Source: Ophiura sarsii (Eukaryota > Echinodermata > Ophiuroidea > Amphilepidida > Ophiuridae). From it: DNA of 64,000 nucleotides. A model generated the notes under the pieces. The model saw nothing but the letters and a program-made list of their open reading frames with translations, was not told the origin of the DNA and made no database searches. The translations under genes and the position numbers were made by a program. Location: NCBI GenBank assembly GCA_035610835.1, contig CM069442.1, positions 32,900,452 through 32,964,451 of the forward strand. The letters are read 5' to 3'. Each line of letters begins with the position of its first letter. Position 1 is the first letter of the stretch. Below are positions 21,479 to 34,136 of this stretch, piece by piece.

Positions 21479-24400
21479 TTTTATTTTTTTTTATTTTATT
21501 TTTTTTCCATTGTTTCTCTTTGCCTGTACTAGGGTCTGGTGGAAAGGAGAGAAAACATACAATAATGGTCCCCAGACCCCTGCTTTAAAATGTCACGTCA
21601 CAGATATAAGTACAATAATAAAATCACATATTGGGTTCACATTCCCAAGGGGTCAGGACCAAAAGCATCTCTGAGAAGAAAAAAAACCCCAAAAAGCGTC
21701 TTCAAAAACAATACAATTTTCTTTAAAAGAAAAATACCATGACGAAACCACTCGCGAACGCACCACGGTCACCCGAATTAATATACAATTCACCACAGCA
21801 ATTCGAGAGACAGCCATGCGCCCGCTCGCAGTCTCGCCATGAAGACACACCCTTCGTAACTTCTCCCACAGATAACCTTACTCGTCCCGACCCCCTAAGT
21901 ATCAAACCTCTGAATTATAATGTATTACATAAAACCGAAAAATCATCCCATTTCTTGGTAAATTTATCGGTAAGCCCATTCTTGATAAAAATATATTTTT
22001 CCATAGCGATGTACTTTGTTACATCTCTCTCAAATAATTGAATTGTTGGTATTCCTTCCTTCATTTTCATCTTGTATATTAGGAATCGACATATTAATAA
22101 TATAACATTAAGTGCACCCATGGTATTGTCTAAAATTCCAAAAAGTTGCATTTGCTTATCCAAAATTAACCGAATATCAATCTTTTGGTTTACCCAGTTA
22201 ACAACATCTATCCATAAAGCTAATGTGATTGGGCACTCACAAAAAACATGAACAATTGTTTCCTCTGCGTTTTTGCAGAAAGTACATAAATTTGAATCTT
22301 TCCTGCCAATTTTCTCCAAAAAAGAATTTACACCCAAAATTCTATGAGTCAAACGATACTGAAACCATCTTAATTTTGTATCTTGAGTACATTTAAAAGG
22401 TATGGTAAAAACAATTGACCATTTGGTATAATCATACCTCGTATTCACCTTAATTTCCCATTTCTCAGTAAATTTTCTTTTTACCTCCCTAGATGAGATC
22501 AGGATTTCATACAGCCTTCTAGATCCTTTATCATCAAGTATCACAATATCAAAATTGAAAGGTATAAACGGACGCTGAATACAGATCGTATTGTTCCTCA
22601 GAATATGATTACAAGATTTTTTGACACAATTTATCACTGCGCCATATTCTAGAAAGTTGGTCCGAATGTTATACTTTGTCCTGAACACCTCCAGGGAGAG
22701 AAAATCACCATTTTCATCAATAAGATCATTAACAAGGTTTACACCATTTTTTACCCAGTGACGATAGTATATTGTCTTTTTACCGAGTCTGATGTTGTCA
22801 TTATACCATATGGAATTCCTCAAAAAATCAGTATTCAACTTAGGCAGATTATTTCTTGCAATCTCACTCCATGCATTGAAAACATCCTTCCAAAAATAAT
22901 TTATTTTATTCCAGCGTTTTAAAAACTTAATAATATCTGAAGATCCACCTGCAATGTCCAAAATATGATTAATTTGTGTTACTTTGTAAAACATTTTCAC
23001 CCATTGAAGATCCCCTGCTTTCAAAATTCTTCTGATCCAAGTTGATTTCAAAGCATGTATGTAAGCCTGGATGTCTACCATTCTTACTCCCCCATTACTG
23101 TAATCTTGAATCATTTGATTTCTTGAGACCCTATCCATCCCTTTCCATATAAAATTGTGGAGCAACCTGTTAAGATCCTTTATAAATACCTCTGAGGGAT
23201 TCGGAAGTGTCAAGATTAAAAAAGTAAGTTTTGATAATATGAGAGACTTAACTACTGTAACTCTACCTAACACGGTAAGATTCCTTCTTGACCAGTTATG
23301 TATTAACTTCCGTATTGATTCCAAAACATCATCATAATTTGCCTTTATCATACTCTCTATATTAGTTGAAAAAGCAATACCTAGTGTTTTGAAGGTATCA
23401 TCTTCATTAACCCATTTTACATTCATATTTTTACAAAGAACATCGTTACTACCTCTTTTTGAACCAATCCACACTGCTTGTGTTTTTTCAATATTAACCT
23501 TAAGACCAGATATGTTTGCAAAAACATCCAATGTACGAAATGCAGCATTCATTGAATTTTCTGAACCATCTAGGAAAATTACTGTGTCATCTGCATATTG
23601 AGACAGCTTAAATTCTATGTCATCAATTAAAATTCCTTTAATATTTTCATTGCTACGAATCATTAACCCAAGGACTTCGGCGCAAAGAAGAAATAAATAC
23701 GGACTCAAACCATCGCCTTGTCGACAACCTCTGCCAACCAAGAACGACTCTGACAAAAACCCATTAACTAGAACTGAAGCTGAAGCCTGGTTATAAAACA
23801 CCTTAACCCATTTTTGGATAGATGGGCCGAAATTAAAGTTATGAAGAACCTTTCTCAGAAATAAATGTGACACAGAATCAAAAGCTTTCTCAAAATCTAT
23901 TGATAAAAACAATCCAGGTATATTTGTTTCTTCAGTCAAAAAAAGCAAATCGTACATCAAACGAATGTTTTCCCCTATATATCGGCCAGCTACAAACCCC
24001 TTCTGATTTTCATGGATTATGTTCAAGAGGTAAGATTTAATTCTCTCTGCGATACAGGCAGATGCAAGTTTATACGAAACATTTAACAAAGAAATAGGCC
24101 GCCAATTCTTTAAAAATTGCCTAGGTTTTTCTCCTTTAGGTAACAGGGTAATGATACCGTATTTTTGTGTAACTGATAAAGTGCCATGTTTATAGGCATA
24201 ATTCAGTGAACGTAACAGGAAACAAGATATGTCTTTAAAGAAGACTTTATAAAATTCGTAACTGAAACCATCTGAACCGGGAGATTTCCCATTTTTGCTC
24301 TTTTTCAACGCGTTTTTGAGTTCAACATGTGTTATAGGACCTTCAATCTTGTCTCTTTGAACATCTGAGAGGGTCTGTATATTTTCTGTATCAAATATTG

Positions 24401-25134
24401 ATTCTACATCTACCGATTCATCGATTTCCCGTCTAGAATATAAGTTCTGATAAAAACGTCTTGTTTCTAATAAAATCTCCTTCGAATCTGTAAGTACCGA
24501 CTCGTCTTCCCCTTTTACAATATTATTGATTGTTTTGTTAACAAACCGTCTTTTTTCCATATTCAAGAAGTACCGAGATGGTTTTTCCCCTTCTTCCATC
24601 CATCTTGTCTTGGATCTTACAAGCACTCCCTCCATTTTTGTTTTCCTAATTTCAATTAAGTCATTTTGTTTTGCTTTTAGCACTGGATCCAAAAGGTGCT
24701 CCCCTTGGGATATTAATTTCATCCTCAAGAATGCACTCAATTTGAACAGATTCTTTCTTTTTGTAAGCTGAATAAGAAATGGTTTTACCTCTAATTTCAA
24801 GTAAAAGCATTTCAAAAAATAACTGATCGTTAATAACAAATTGAACATCTTTTGGATTAATGTTTTTTAAATTAGACATGTTGTATGGTGTACATGCATA
24901 TTGTTCTACAACTTTTAAGATGATTTCATTTATAAGATCTACATACTTTTTATCACTTAACACAGAGTTATTCAGTTTCCAATATCCATTTCCTCTTTCA
25001 ATTTTACTCAAATCTAGTTGAATATCCACCAAGGAGTGATCAGTACGATATCCAGGTTTAATACTACATGCTATAATATTAGAATTTAATTCAGAAGACA
25101 TAAGAAAAAAATCCAATCTGGCTTGTTTATTTGA
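21479..25134 (-). mobile_element. 5'-truncated L1/Tx1-like LINE (3.66 kb)
   Basis: The element is minus strand, with its A-rich tail at the low-coordinate end (21479-21510 reads as T-rich on plus). AGGCCTTAAGATTTT flanks it at 21464-21478 and 25135-25149, a 15-bp target duplication. The 5' end lies inside the endonuclease domain, so the copy is truncated, as is usual for target-primed insertion. Confidence 0.92.
21915..25116 (-). pseudogene. LINE ORF2: endonuclease end, reverse transcriptase, zinc knuckle
   Basis: The frame 25116-24661 holds the end of an APE-type endonuclease (DFFLMSSELNS, then GYRTDHSLVDIQ). Around 24700 a frameshift moves reading into the long frame ending at 21915. That frame carries the reverse transcriptase: GFVAGRYIGENIRLMYDLL, FLSIDFEKAFDSVSH, GCRQGDGLSPYLFLLCAEVL and the catalytic QYADDTVIFLDG (about residue 418 of the long frame). 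A C-x2-C...H...C knuckle (CTFCKNAEETIVHVFCECP) sits near the C-terminus. This order matches L1/Tx1-group ORF2. The truncation and the frameshift make it inactive, but about 930 RT-side codons without a stop suggest a recent insertion. Confidence 0.88.
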
Positions 25135-25149
25135 AGGCCTTAAGATTTT

Positions 25150-25499
25150 GTTTTACCAGATTAATCCAAAGGGACTTTAATCTTGTTCTTCAAGAATGGA
25201 ATCAGCATTCCATTAGGGTTCAGAACATTGATGGATTGCCATTTGGAAAACCTGATATGATGTATTATGTTCCAGAGATGTACAACTGCGAAGAACAGAA
25301 GATGCCACTCTTGTATACCCAACAAGACATAGACGGAGTAAAGCGTTCCTTCTGTAAAGAATATCCACCATTCGGTTGTCGTCCAGAATTGATTGATGCT
25401 GTCAATGTTCTTGTCGGAAACGTTAATAACTTTGATCTACCAGAGAGTGTAGAAGAAGCTCTTACGCTATTTGAGAGTCTAATAGAACTACTTGAGTAA
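25150..25499 (+). pseudogene. rve-type integrase-like gene, 3' part
   Basis: Continuation of the integrase-like frame after the LINE. ALRF of the target duplication runs on to LIQRDFNLVLQEWNQHSIR, then GKPDMMYYVPEMYN, and ends with TAA at 25497-25499. Without the LINE and one target duplication copy, the frame joins without shift. Together with the 5' part this gives a protein of about 430-440 residues. Confidence 0.7.
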
Positions 25500-25938
25500 C
25501 TACTTATACTTCTGAGGTGTAAAGTCTTATACGAAACAAAATTAAGTAAGAACTACCTGTATAGATGTAGAGGTCGCGGTGTTTTCGTCTGACTTAGGTG
25601 CCGACAGTAAACGTAGCGAGGGGATGGGCCAAGTTTAGGGGGCGCCATATCGTCACTGATCGTCATCGTCACTACATAAAACATTGCTGGACCAACATTT
25701 CATGCAGTAGCGGCACCAGGGGGGGGGGGGCAGGTGGCGGGTTATAGCTGATATTAGCAACATTAGCTTCGCGCACATTTACAAATGTCATCAATGCTCA
25801 ACTAAAATTAGCAAATTGGCCAAAAAATGGTAGATTTGGAAATGAATTGCCCCTCAAAATCTTTGTTCCCCCCCCCCCCCCCCCAAAAAAAGTTTTTCAA
25901 AGGTATGAGACAAAAATGCGGGTGTACCTGTTTTGCTC
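25500..25938. other. No gene; G and C runs
   Basis: A run of 10 or more G at about 25720-25731 and a C run at 25867-25883 are separated by AT-rich sequence. The arrangement recalls the poly-G-ended MITE at 17470, but I could not match the flanks. Confidence 0.35.
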
Positions 25939-25940
25939 TA

Positions 25941-26896
25941 CAGGTTGTCCCAATAAAACGCAACGAACTTTGAACTTTCTTTCTGAGAAAGCAGGATACA
26001 AATTTGGATTAACTTTATAATAATATGATAGATTGTACCATCAGCTTTTACAAGAATTTTGTTCGGTGTAATTCAGACCTTTGTTTCAAAAGTTATAGCA
26101 AATTTTGTAAAGACCCTCAAAATTTGTTTGGTCTGATTTGTTAATCTTACTGCATTTGCCATTGGTAATGTAACAGAATAAATGTTGAAGGCAAGTGGTT
26201 AAGAACAACAAAAGAATAGGAGAAACAACACTTTTACCCACTTTCTGCACTACATGACATAAGGATGCCATGCAAGATCAAACCTAGGAACCCGATTTAA
26301 TGAATGGCAGATCAAAGGCAGGTTCATCTGACTAACATTGTTGTGCCCGCTTGATGAGCCTGACGAGCCATGTTAATCTTTACTTGAGTTCTTACACTTC
26401 TTCGTCTTCCACAATGTTTCTGTTAAGACTTGTGTCAAACTATTTGACATTTCTCGTTACCATACTGTTTGAAACTACCACGAAGGCTCGTTCTTCAATT
26501 GGAAATTATGGTATATTTCCTGCCCTCCTGCTTACAGCTGCTTTGATTTATGTACTTGGACTTCATTTAAAAGAAGTTGAATATGAACTACAAATGCCAA
26601 TCAAAATTTTGATTGTGCTCTCATTGGTTATGTAATCATGTCACACATTCTCTTCATACGAAGTGCTGTTTTGTTAATGTTGTGTCTGATCTCACAAAGC
26701 GGACTGAGGTTGATTTTGAGGTCTTTCTTAAATTCTTCACATCTCTGGACTGGAGTGCTTAAATTGTATGGGGTAAAAGCCATGTTGTTGAGTATTAATT
26801 ACACTTGTAAAAAACACGTATAATTATGATTATAACTATGGGAAAGTATTTTTAGTATTTTTCAATAGCTCGTTGCGTTTTTATTGGGACAAGCTT
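25941..26896. mobile_element. Mariner-like MITE (TA target site)
   Basis: The left end CAGGTTGTCCCAATAAAACG and the inverted right end (CGTTTTTATTGGGACAAGCTT) match over about 26 bp, and both are flanked by TA. Short hydrophobic frames inside are not recognised. Confidence 0.7.
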
Positions 26897-26899
26897 TAC

Positions 26900-27899
26900 T
26901 ATGACTAATTTAATGATCCAGTTTCACTTCTTGCCCCTGGCGCCAGATACCCTCGTTACGGCCCTGAATGCTGATTTTTAGCGTTAAAGCTATAACATCA
27001 AACAGAAGCATCCAGGGTCCGTGTATATAACCGGACAATCGTTTTTCGTTTTTTATTTTCAACCAAGAAAAAAGAAAAAAACACTATTACTTCCTATCGT
27101 TATTTTGATATGTGTACGATAAATGATCAAAAGAAAAGGGTCATTTTTACATAACCATTTTTCTTGCTACTTTTTAAAACAAGAAAAACGGAACAGGTTA
27201 ATGGAATCGTTTTTCTTTCTTCATAAATGAGTATGAATAACAAGCAAATGAAAAATGCGAGATTTGAACAATTGTTTTTCTTACTCGAGTTTGTTCCAAG
27301 GAAAACTGAAAGAACCAAACTATGACTGTTTTTTGTTATATCTGAACTATCACAAAGAGATGAAAATTGAACCAAATGAAGCAAGCCTTGATTCAAGAAG
27401 TTATTTTCCGTATTAAGTTTCGTACATTGAAACACTGAAAACGCCCATGTGCTCATGTATCATTTCTATTAAAACTAAGAATAAAAACGATCATTTGAAA
27501 AACGATAACAATCGTTTTTCGTTCTCTGTATTTCATTTCCAACCACGATTGAACGGTAAGCGACCACTATTGCCACTTTCCAAATTTTAATCTTATAGAG
27601 AAACAGGATCAATTGATACAATTATTTTTGTTGTTGCTGCTTTTGTAATCAATAAAATGGGAAAAAAATAACAACATTTTGTTTTTCGTTTTTCTTATAA
27701 GCAAGAAAAACAAAAACTTGAAAAGTGCCACTTTAAAACATTTGTTCTTCTTACTCAGCTTTATACAAAGAAAACGAAATACCTTTGCGTGTAATCAAAT
27801 TGCCATGTTGTTTTTTCAATCAAGAAACACGGAAATGACATACAAAGAACGTCTTCCCTTTTTGTACCACTAATATGAAAAACAATTAAAATAAAATGA
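26900..27899. other. No gene; A/T-rich AAGAAAAAC words
   Basis: The stretch is dominated by scattered AAGAAAAAC and GTTTTTCTT words in both orientations (for example near 27063, 27170, 27280, 27500 and 27700), suggesting a degraded foldback element. No exon is supported. Confidence 0.35.
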
Positions 27900-29060
27900 A
27901 AAAAATGACCACCCTTTTGGGTCAATATTGAACACATGAAACAGTTGGTCAAAATTTGACCAACAAGAGTTGGAGAAAAAGTATGACCAACAGTTGGTTA
28001 TAAAACTTTGATAAAAAATTGGTCAAAATTTTAACTAACTCAGTTGGGCAAAAACTATGACCAATGTTTGGTCGAAATATAAAAATTAACTGTTGTGCAA
28101 AATATTTAACAACTATGTTGGGCAAATACTTTTTACCAATTGTTGGGTAAATAGTTTTGTGAAACAGTTGGGCAATTATTTGTGAATTCTGCTACAAGAA
28201 TGCAGCTGCGAAGTTGTGAAAGGCACCTTTAAAGGTCAGTTTCTGTAATACTATGATTCATTTATTGGAGGGTTTTATTTGCATGTTATCATTCTGACCC
28301 CTATATATGAACAAATGCGGCAGATCTTGTGAATTGGCTTAAGCTTAAAATTACAACTGCATGCTGTTACAGTAGTTAAGCTTAATTTCCTCGCGAACTA
28401 CAAAGTGATACGCGTGTAAAATCGGCATCAAGCTGCATGCTGTAGTTTAATCTTAAGCCAATTTAAAAGATTGTCGAATTACACTACAAGAGACAAGAGT
28501 GTAAAATCGGCGGTAAGCTTAACTACACCATGTACACTGAGCATGCAGCTGCATTTAAGAATAAGTCAATTTACATGATTTACCGATTTGTTTATAGGAT
28601 CTGAATGCAGGTAAAACCTTCCAATAAATGAACATGTATTAAAGAAACCTATTTCTTTGAAAGTATCTTTCACAACTTCGCAGCCCATTCCTGTAGCAGC
28701 ACAGCCCAGCACAGCTACCACTTCACCAGCCATGATGGAATGTGTAACAGTCACAATAAAACACCGCGAATGTTGACCAACTGTTGTTCAATTCAAGGAT
28801 CACAGTACGCATGATTGAAAAACTTGCCCAACTGATACACTATTTTACCCAACAGCCCGTTCAAGTTTGCTCAACAGTTATGATTAATCTAAAAGTTGCC
28901 CAACTCATATGAATCTTTTTATTGTCGTGGTAAAACTAAACTTTGCCCAACAACAGACAATGATTGCTTTAATTGGGCAAGTTTTGACCAACAAATTAGA
29001 AAACTGAATTGCCCAACAAAATGAATAACACAAAGTGACCAACTTTTTTGCAGTGCAAAT
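27900..29060. mobile_element. Foldback element with TTGGTCAAA/TTGGGCAAA motif arrays
   Basis: The left 260 bp repeat (A)GTTGG(T/G)CAAA about ten times on the plus strand. The right 280 bp carry the complement, TTTG(C/A)CCAAC, with similar density. Inner blocks are also inverted: GCGAAGTTGTGAAAG at about 28208 pairs with CTTTCACAACTTCGC at about 28668, and GAATTGGCTTAAGCTTAA at 28332 pairs with TTTAATCTTAAGCCAATT at 28446. Motif-studded terminal arms are typical of foldback elements. No coding capacity and no clear target duplication. Confidence 0.6.
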
Positions 29061-30080
29061 TCAAATTCTGTGCTGCATTTTCAAGAAAGAAAGAAGAAAA
29101 AACCGAAGAAATTTTTATTTTTTATTTTTTTAAGACTTATGAGAAAAACAAATAGAAAGAAAAAGAAAATTGTTATTGATTCAAACTTTCCCTTTTCGTA
29201 CTCTTGTCTTATTGTTGATGCAAGTAATTGAAATAAACTAAAGAAATAGAAAATAAGGAAGGCGTTATTTTGTTTATTCTCATGTTTCAGAACACAAAAG
29301 TTATGACCCGTGTGTTCTTATTCAGTAACACTTCAAAAAGCAGCAAATAAGAAACACGAAAAACGAACGTAGTTCCAACTATTACCGTATTACTTAGTCT
29401 GGGCCCGAGCCGAAAACCCATCTTTGCCGTCCACACAAAATGTTTTGATGGTTTCTATATCTTTGAACCCTCTACTTTCAGAATCTGCCTGATGCCACCT
29501 CTGAAACCTTGAGAGCATTTTGAGAAATCCAAGATGGCCGCCGACTATGCAAAATGGCCGCCGTGGCATAAAATGAAATCACCCATTTCACATTTTACCC
29601 TATATTAATACCTTTAACACCACCAAGACATAATATTAAGTCCATATGGGTATAAAGGAGACATTAGGGATTAAAATTGATCCTATTTCGCGTCAGATGG
29701 GCTTTTCTGGCTCGGGGTTAGAGTTGAAGGGGAGCTGGGTTTTTCAGTTGACAAAAATCCATGATTGGGGTCCAAAAAGCAGCACAATTTAAAATACGTT
29801 GGGTGGATCGGACGGACAGTTTACGTTGTATGGAAACTATCGATTTCATGGTTTCATCCGCGTCTGACCTGTGCTAGTGCCCCGCTATAGCGTTATTTTT
29901 TTCCTAATACGGCCACGCCAATATTGCCATCGCTCCATATCGTCATAAGTGGCTTGGCATGATATTTTATGGACTTTGATGTTTAGCTCAATTTAAAAAC
30001 AGATCAAAATGAAATTTTAGATAAGTTTCACTGGGATTCACTGCAACGGATAAAATGGCAAAAAAAACCTTTATGTATAA
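29061..30080. other. No gene seen
   Basis: AT-rich sequence with AAGATGGCCGCC and AAATGGCCGCC words (about 29530-29565). No exon is supported. Confidence 0.35.
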
Positions 30081-30102
30081 CTATTTATCTCGTCATTTGT
30101 CC

Positions 30103-30174
30103 TGTCCGGGATTCGAACCCGGGACGAAAAATCAGTGTACCAGCGCCTTGTCCATTCGGCCACGCTGCTTGGCT
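30103..30174 (-). pseudogene. tRNA-like relic (pol III A and B boxes)
   Basis: The minus strand reads GCAGCGTGGCCGAATGGACA (A box and D arm) and later CCCGGGTTCGAATCCCGG (T arm, B box). A run of T follows at 30060-30067. The T stem is perfect and the D stem pairs, but the acceptor stem and the anticodon stem do not, so it is not a working tRNA. It could be the head of a tRNA-derived SINE. Confidence 0.6.
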
Positions 30175-30719
30175 ATAGAAGGCGTTGATGAATTATGAAT
30201 CATACAGCTCACTCTGTTTAAACGGCGTACAACTCGGACCAAATTGTCTATAATATCTCCATTTCTATCCCTAGATCGTTTATTGTCCCGCGAAAAAGTA
30301 GTTTACATAGTGTTATAGATTAAGGATTTTTAATCAAATTTAATCAAAAGTGATTTCTAAATATCATTTTTTTCTGGTGTGAAATCAATGTCAGAGACGC
30401 GATCGGCTGGCTGGCCGGCCGGCCGGCCAACATAATTTCGTTGGTTTCGAAACAGCGAGACCATTGGAAACAGTTCGAAGCAAACAAACCTGGGACCTGG
30501 GAGTAGAAGCGCATAACATATTAATTTCCCCTCATGCTAGCTAATGATGTTCAAACCATTCGACATTGAAGGCTGTATCTTTTTCAAGCAATCGCGGATC
30601 ATACGCAAGTATTTTTATCGTAGGAAATGGGTTTTTACTTTTTCTTGCAGTTTTACCTGGTAAAACACTTGAAGCGCTTTTTGCCCTTTAATGTGAAAGC
30701 TATCTCAGCTTCTAGCTCA

Positions 30720-31160
30720 CCTATGAACTTCATTAGAACAGTCTAATTCCAAAGTTTGAGCTGAAAATATGCAGCAGTTCTATTTTTACTGTGCAGTGTT
30801 CACACCAAATCTGTTCACACAGGAAATTAGAGTTTTTGTTCCGATATTGTTCTTGAAGTGCTTATTGGATTCAATAATTTGATATCAGAAGAAAGCCCCT
30901 ATTTGTCTGACACCTGTAAAATATTAGATCCAAAATATTTGTATTTAAAAAGTTACAAGTGAAAACGTAGCGAAAATGCATGGATGGTAATTATGGTGGT
31001 TACCGAACTGTCGCTACGTTTTCGCTTGTAACTTTTTCAAGCAACATCTGTCGACCGTAACATTTCACAGGCATAATGAGAAAAATAGGGGCTTTCATCT
31101 CGTATCAAAAAGTCCACTTCGATGGAAGAATCCATATGTGATCGGAACATACACCTTTCA
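30720..31160. mobile_element. Foldback element, AAACGTAGCGAAAA core
   Basis: AAGTGAAAACGTAGCGAAAA (about 30957) pairs with CGCTACGTTTTCGCTTGTAAC (31013), and further outward GAAAGCCCCTATTTGTCTGA pairs with AAATAGGGGCTTTC. A diverged half copy lies at 50990-51280 and includes ATTAGACTGTTCTAATGA, as here near 30735. Confidence 0.55.
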
Positions 31161-31184
31161 GAACTGAAAGTTGGACTAAATGTA

Positions 31185-31812
31185 GGCTGCAGTCAGTCAG
31201 CAGGTCACGCAAGACAATGAAGATTGTTATACGGGGTCAGTTGTTATGAGTATGCACAAACACAATAGACCGACGACCTTGCTATTGTCCGAACTCCCCG
31301 CACATAGACATGACAGAGGTCTGCAGTGCGAATCAGCAAGAATTCAGCCATGTTATGTCTATGGGGTATACTGGAGGTTTCATTTCGTTAGTAACAAGTT
31401 GCAAACTTGCCGTGGTCTTCGCTATCTTAAGCCATTTGGAGCAATACGTACACAGACTTTTTTGTAGATAAGGCTTCACTTTAGCGTGTAGTAAGGTTTA
31501 GAATTGGTTAGGATTTCTGTATCCTCGAAGACCACGGTTATCCTAAACTTGATTTTCGTCACATTTCAGGACATATAAGTGGCCAGAATCTAATATTAAA
31601 ACCGATTAAGACCATCCTATAAGTATGAATGACCTTTCACTATAATCATTGATGATTTTTACATGATTCCTGGGGATAAAACTCCCGAAACGAGTAATTT
31701 TCTCAGATTCTAATCAAATTCTATCAAAATTTAGGTCACCGCAACTCCATTGTATTTTTGTGTTTAATGAAATACAATAGAATTGTGTAACCTGCTGACT
31801 GACTGGCTGCAG
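31185..31812. mobile_element. Inverted-repeat element, GGCTGCAGTCAGTCAGCAGGT ends
   Basis: GCTGCAGTCAGTCAGCAGGT at 31186 is matched inverted, with a 4-bp slip, by ACCTGCTGACTGACTGGCTG at 31789-31808. An inner pair CCGTGGTCTTCG (31411) and CGAAGACCACGG (31526) makes a second hairpin. No coding capacity was recognised. Confidence 0.55.
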
Positions 31813-32580
31813 CGCTGAAAATTCTTAAGATTCGTGACAAATAGAGGAGTCCTTTTTTTTTTTTTCAATTTTCTTAAAAGGTGGGTCTGAAGAACTGAAT
31901 CCTCTATAGTACGGCAGGAGAGGTCAAAAAGGGGTATTAACCGCTGGACATACTATCCTGCCCATATATGTAAGTGCTCCCCTACAAATTACAAGATTCA
32001 TTGATACAAATGAAAGCACAATGTATTTTGGGGAATATTTTAATACAATTCAAACATGATAAATGTTTTGAGTATAAAAACTATGAATTATGTAAAAATA
32101 TAACAAAATATGAACTTTTTAATTTACAGTATGAACAGGACAGACATGATAAACATTTATATGTATGTGCTATACAATTTTAGCTTACTTCCTGCAATTC
32201 AAATACCATCAGTGTCAGTACTTTTACCACGCTCAAATCCTTTGAGATGTACGTTTTCTGTTTATGCCAAACACTGTGACATGAATTTGTCCTTTCCTAT
32301 ACATTTTTGGCTTACTTTTTTCACAATATTTTTCAACAAAAGTTTTATGCAAAACCAAACAATAAGAAGTACTCATTTTAAAAGCTATATGCTAAGAACC
32401 AGGGCTAACACAAAAGCATCGCCATCATCTAACCCAACAAGTAAATTTGATTGATTTGCAGTGTGGCGCCACAAGCGTGGCATAATTTTGACACCTCAGC
32501 AAAATTCACAGAGCCTATGAAGTAGGCTACCCTGTAGCCTACTGCATGGTCTTTAAGGCTAGGCATTGTGCCGTTCCACC

Positions 32581-32699
32581 TAGTCTCGTTCCCAGTACTT
32601 GGTGAGTGGCCCACAGGGCACTATACTACGAATACTCACCCAACATTCGCTGAGTATACGTTCCGCAGGACGCCCACCAAGTACTGGGCACGAGACTAT
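32581..32699. mobile_element. Short hairpin MITE, likely 8-bp target duplication
   Basis: TAGTCTCGTTCCCAGTACTT is matched inverted by AAGTACTGGGCACGAGACTA. GTTCCACC occurs just outside both ends (32573-32580, 32700-32707), consistent with a hAT-type 8-bp duplication. Confidence 0.65.
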
Positions 32700-32709
32700 G
32701 TTCCACCCA

Positions 32710-34133
32710 GAACAAATGCATAACGCATGCGCATGCTCCTATTGAATTGCATTGCAGACGAAAGCCGGATTTTGACGACTTAGTCCACAAATGTCATCAA
32801 TTTCGGAAATACCAGGCAAGGGCGAATCCATGGAGCCCTATCAGAGATTTTTGTGTATAAATAATGCTGTTTTTTGACTAGCGCTTTTTATATTTGTCAC
32901 CCCTCTTAATACAGATCTTTCCCATGGGAGATCTTTTGACAAAAAAACCCTTTTAAACTCCAATATGGAGTTAATGAGATACTTTACGATTTCCGTCAGC
33001 ATTTATAGTACTGTATTTAATTTTCTGTTTTCTAATAATGCCAGATTGCGATTTTTCCAGAAACATTCTTAGTTCTATAATGTTAATAAAAATAGGCATT
33101 TCTATCCCGCCATGGATTTAAATGCAAGAAATGGGTAAAAGGATCTCACTAAAACACTGACATCTAGTTCTTTGTGCATGCAGTATTAAAATAATTGTAA
33201 CTCCCTCCCGGGTTAATGTTGAAAAGTGTTTTTGCATGTCTTGATCAGTTGTCAAAAGGCATCATTGTTTAGACATGGTGAATAATTCATGATATTTTAA
33301 AAAACATATTTTTAGTATACTTTTATAAAATTCACACATGATAAGTATTTGAGTATAAAACTTTGGTAAAAAGCTATGGATTAATACAACAACTTAATAA
33401 AATATGAACTTTCTAATTACAATATGTACAAGTTAAAGGCATTAGCCATGACCCCAAATATGAATTTCAACTTTCCTCTACACTTACCGATTTTATTGCA
33501 TTTGATGATGCAATTTTGGTGTTTGTTTTGATTAGTATCATGTTTTTCCTTGATTCAAATTTAGTATTCATGAGTTTAATAACCATGTGGAATCGTGGCT
33601 AACACCTTTAAGTAGATGACATGTTAAACATGTAAATCTTTATATGATAACTGTAATGACCATGCAGAAACTTGTACTTTGTACAACAAAGAAATAATTA
33701 TCAAGCACATGTCAAGTTGTTTTTATGGAAACTAATATATTAACCATAAAAAGAATAAAAGCCAAATCATGATGTGAAATTAAAATTCCGGTCAACACGG
33801 GCAAGAGCCCATGCATGCATGGGATATATTGCGGAGTCGGCACCGTGACATCATAATTGGTTTGTCAGTTGAAAACGAACCGCGATGTGACTGCCCATAT
33901 TCCATGCATCGGTCATATTATCATATCCCATAAACCAGAGCATAAACTCATAAACATGGCGCTAATTCTAGTACTGGCATGGTAAAAAGAGAGCTTGTTT
34001 TAACTCCATTTTATTAGTAATTTTGTTTTCCCATAAAACCACTTGAAATGTGCTTGACAATTATTGTTTTACCATCAATAAGTACAGTATAACTTTCTAA
34101 TCAGTAAAATTTTCCTTTAAGTCCTAGTATAAA
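32710..34133. other. No gene seen
   Basis: AT-rich sequence. A segment at about 33295-33430 is a diverged direct copy of about 32035-32145, sharing ACATGATAA, TTTGAGTATAAAA and AAAATATGAACTTT. No exon is supported. Confidence 0.4.
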
Positions 34134-34136
34134 ATT

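Noticed and set aside
20551..21588. Retroviral or LTR-retrotransposon pol as source of the integrase
   Set aside because: No protease, reverse transcriptase or RNase H frame is adjacent, and no LTRs. The N-terminal helix-turn-helix block and the way the frame ends fit a stand-alone integrase-core gene. The nearby RT belongs to the inserted LINE on the other strand.
30103..30174. Functional tRNA gene
   Set aside because: The A and B boxes and T stem are good, but the acceptor and anticodon stems do not pair.
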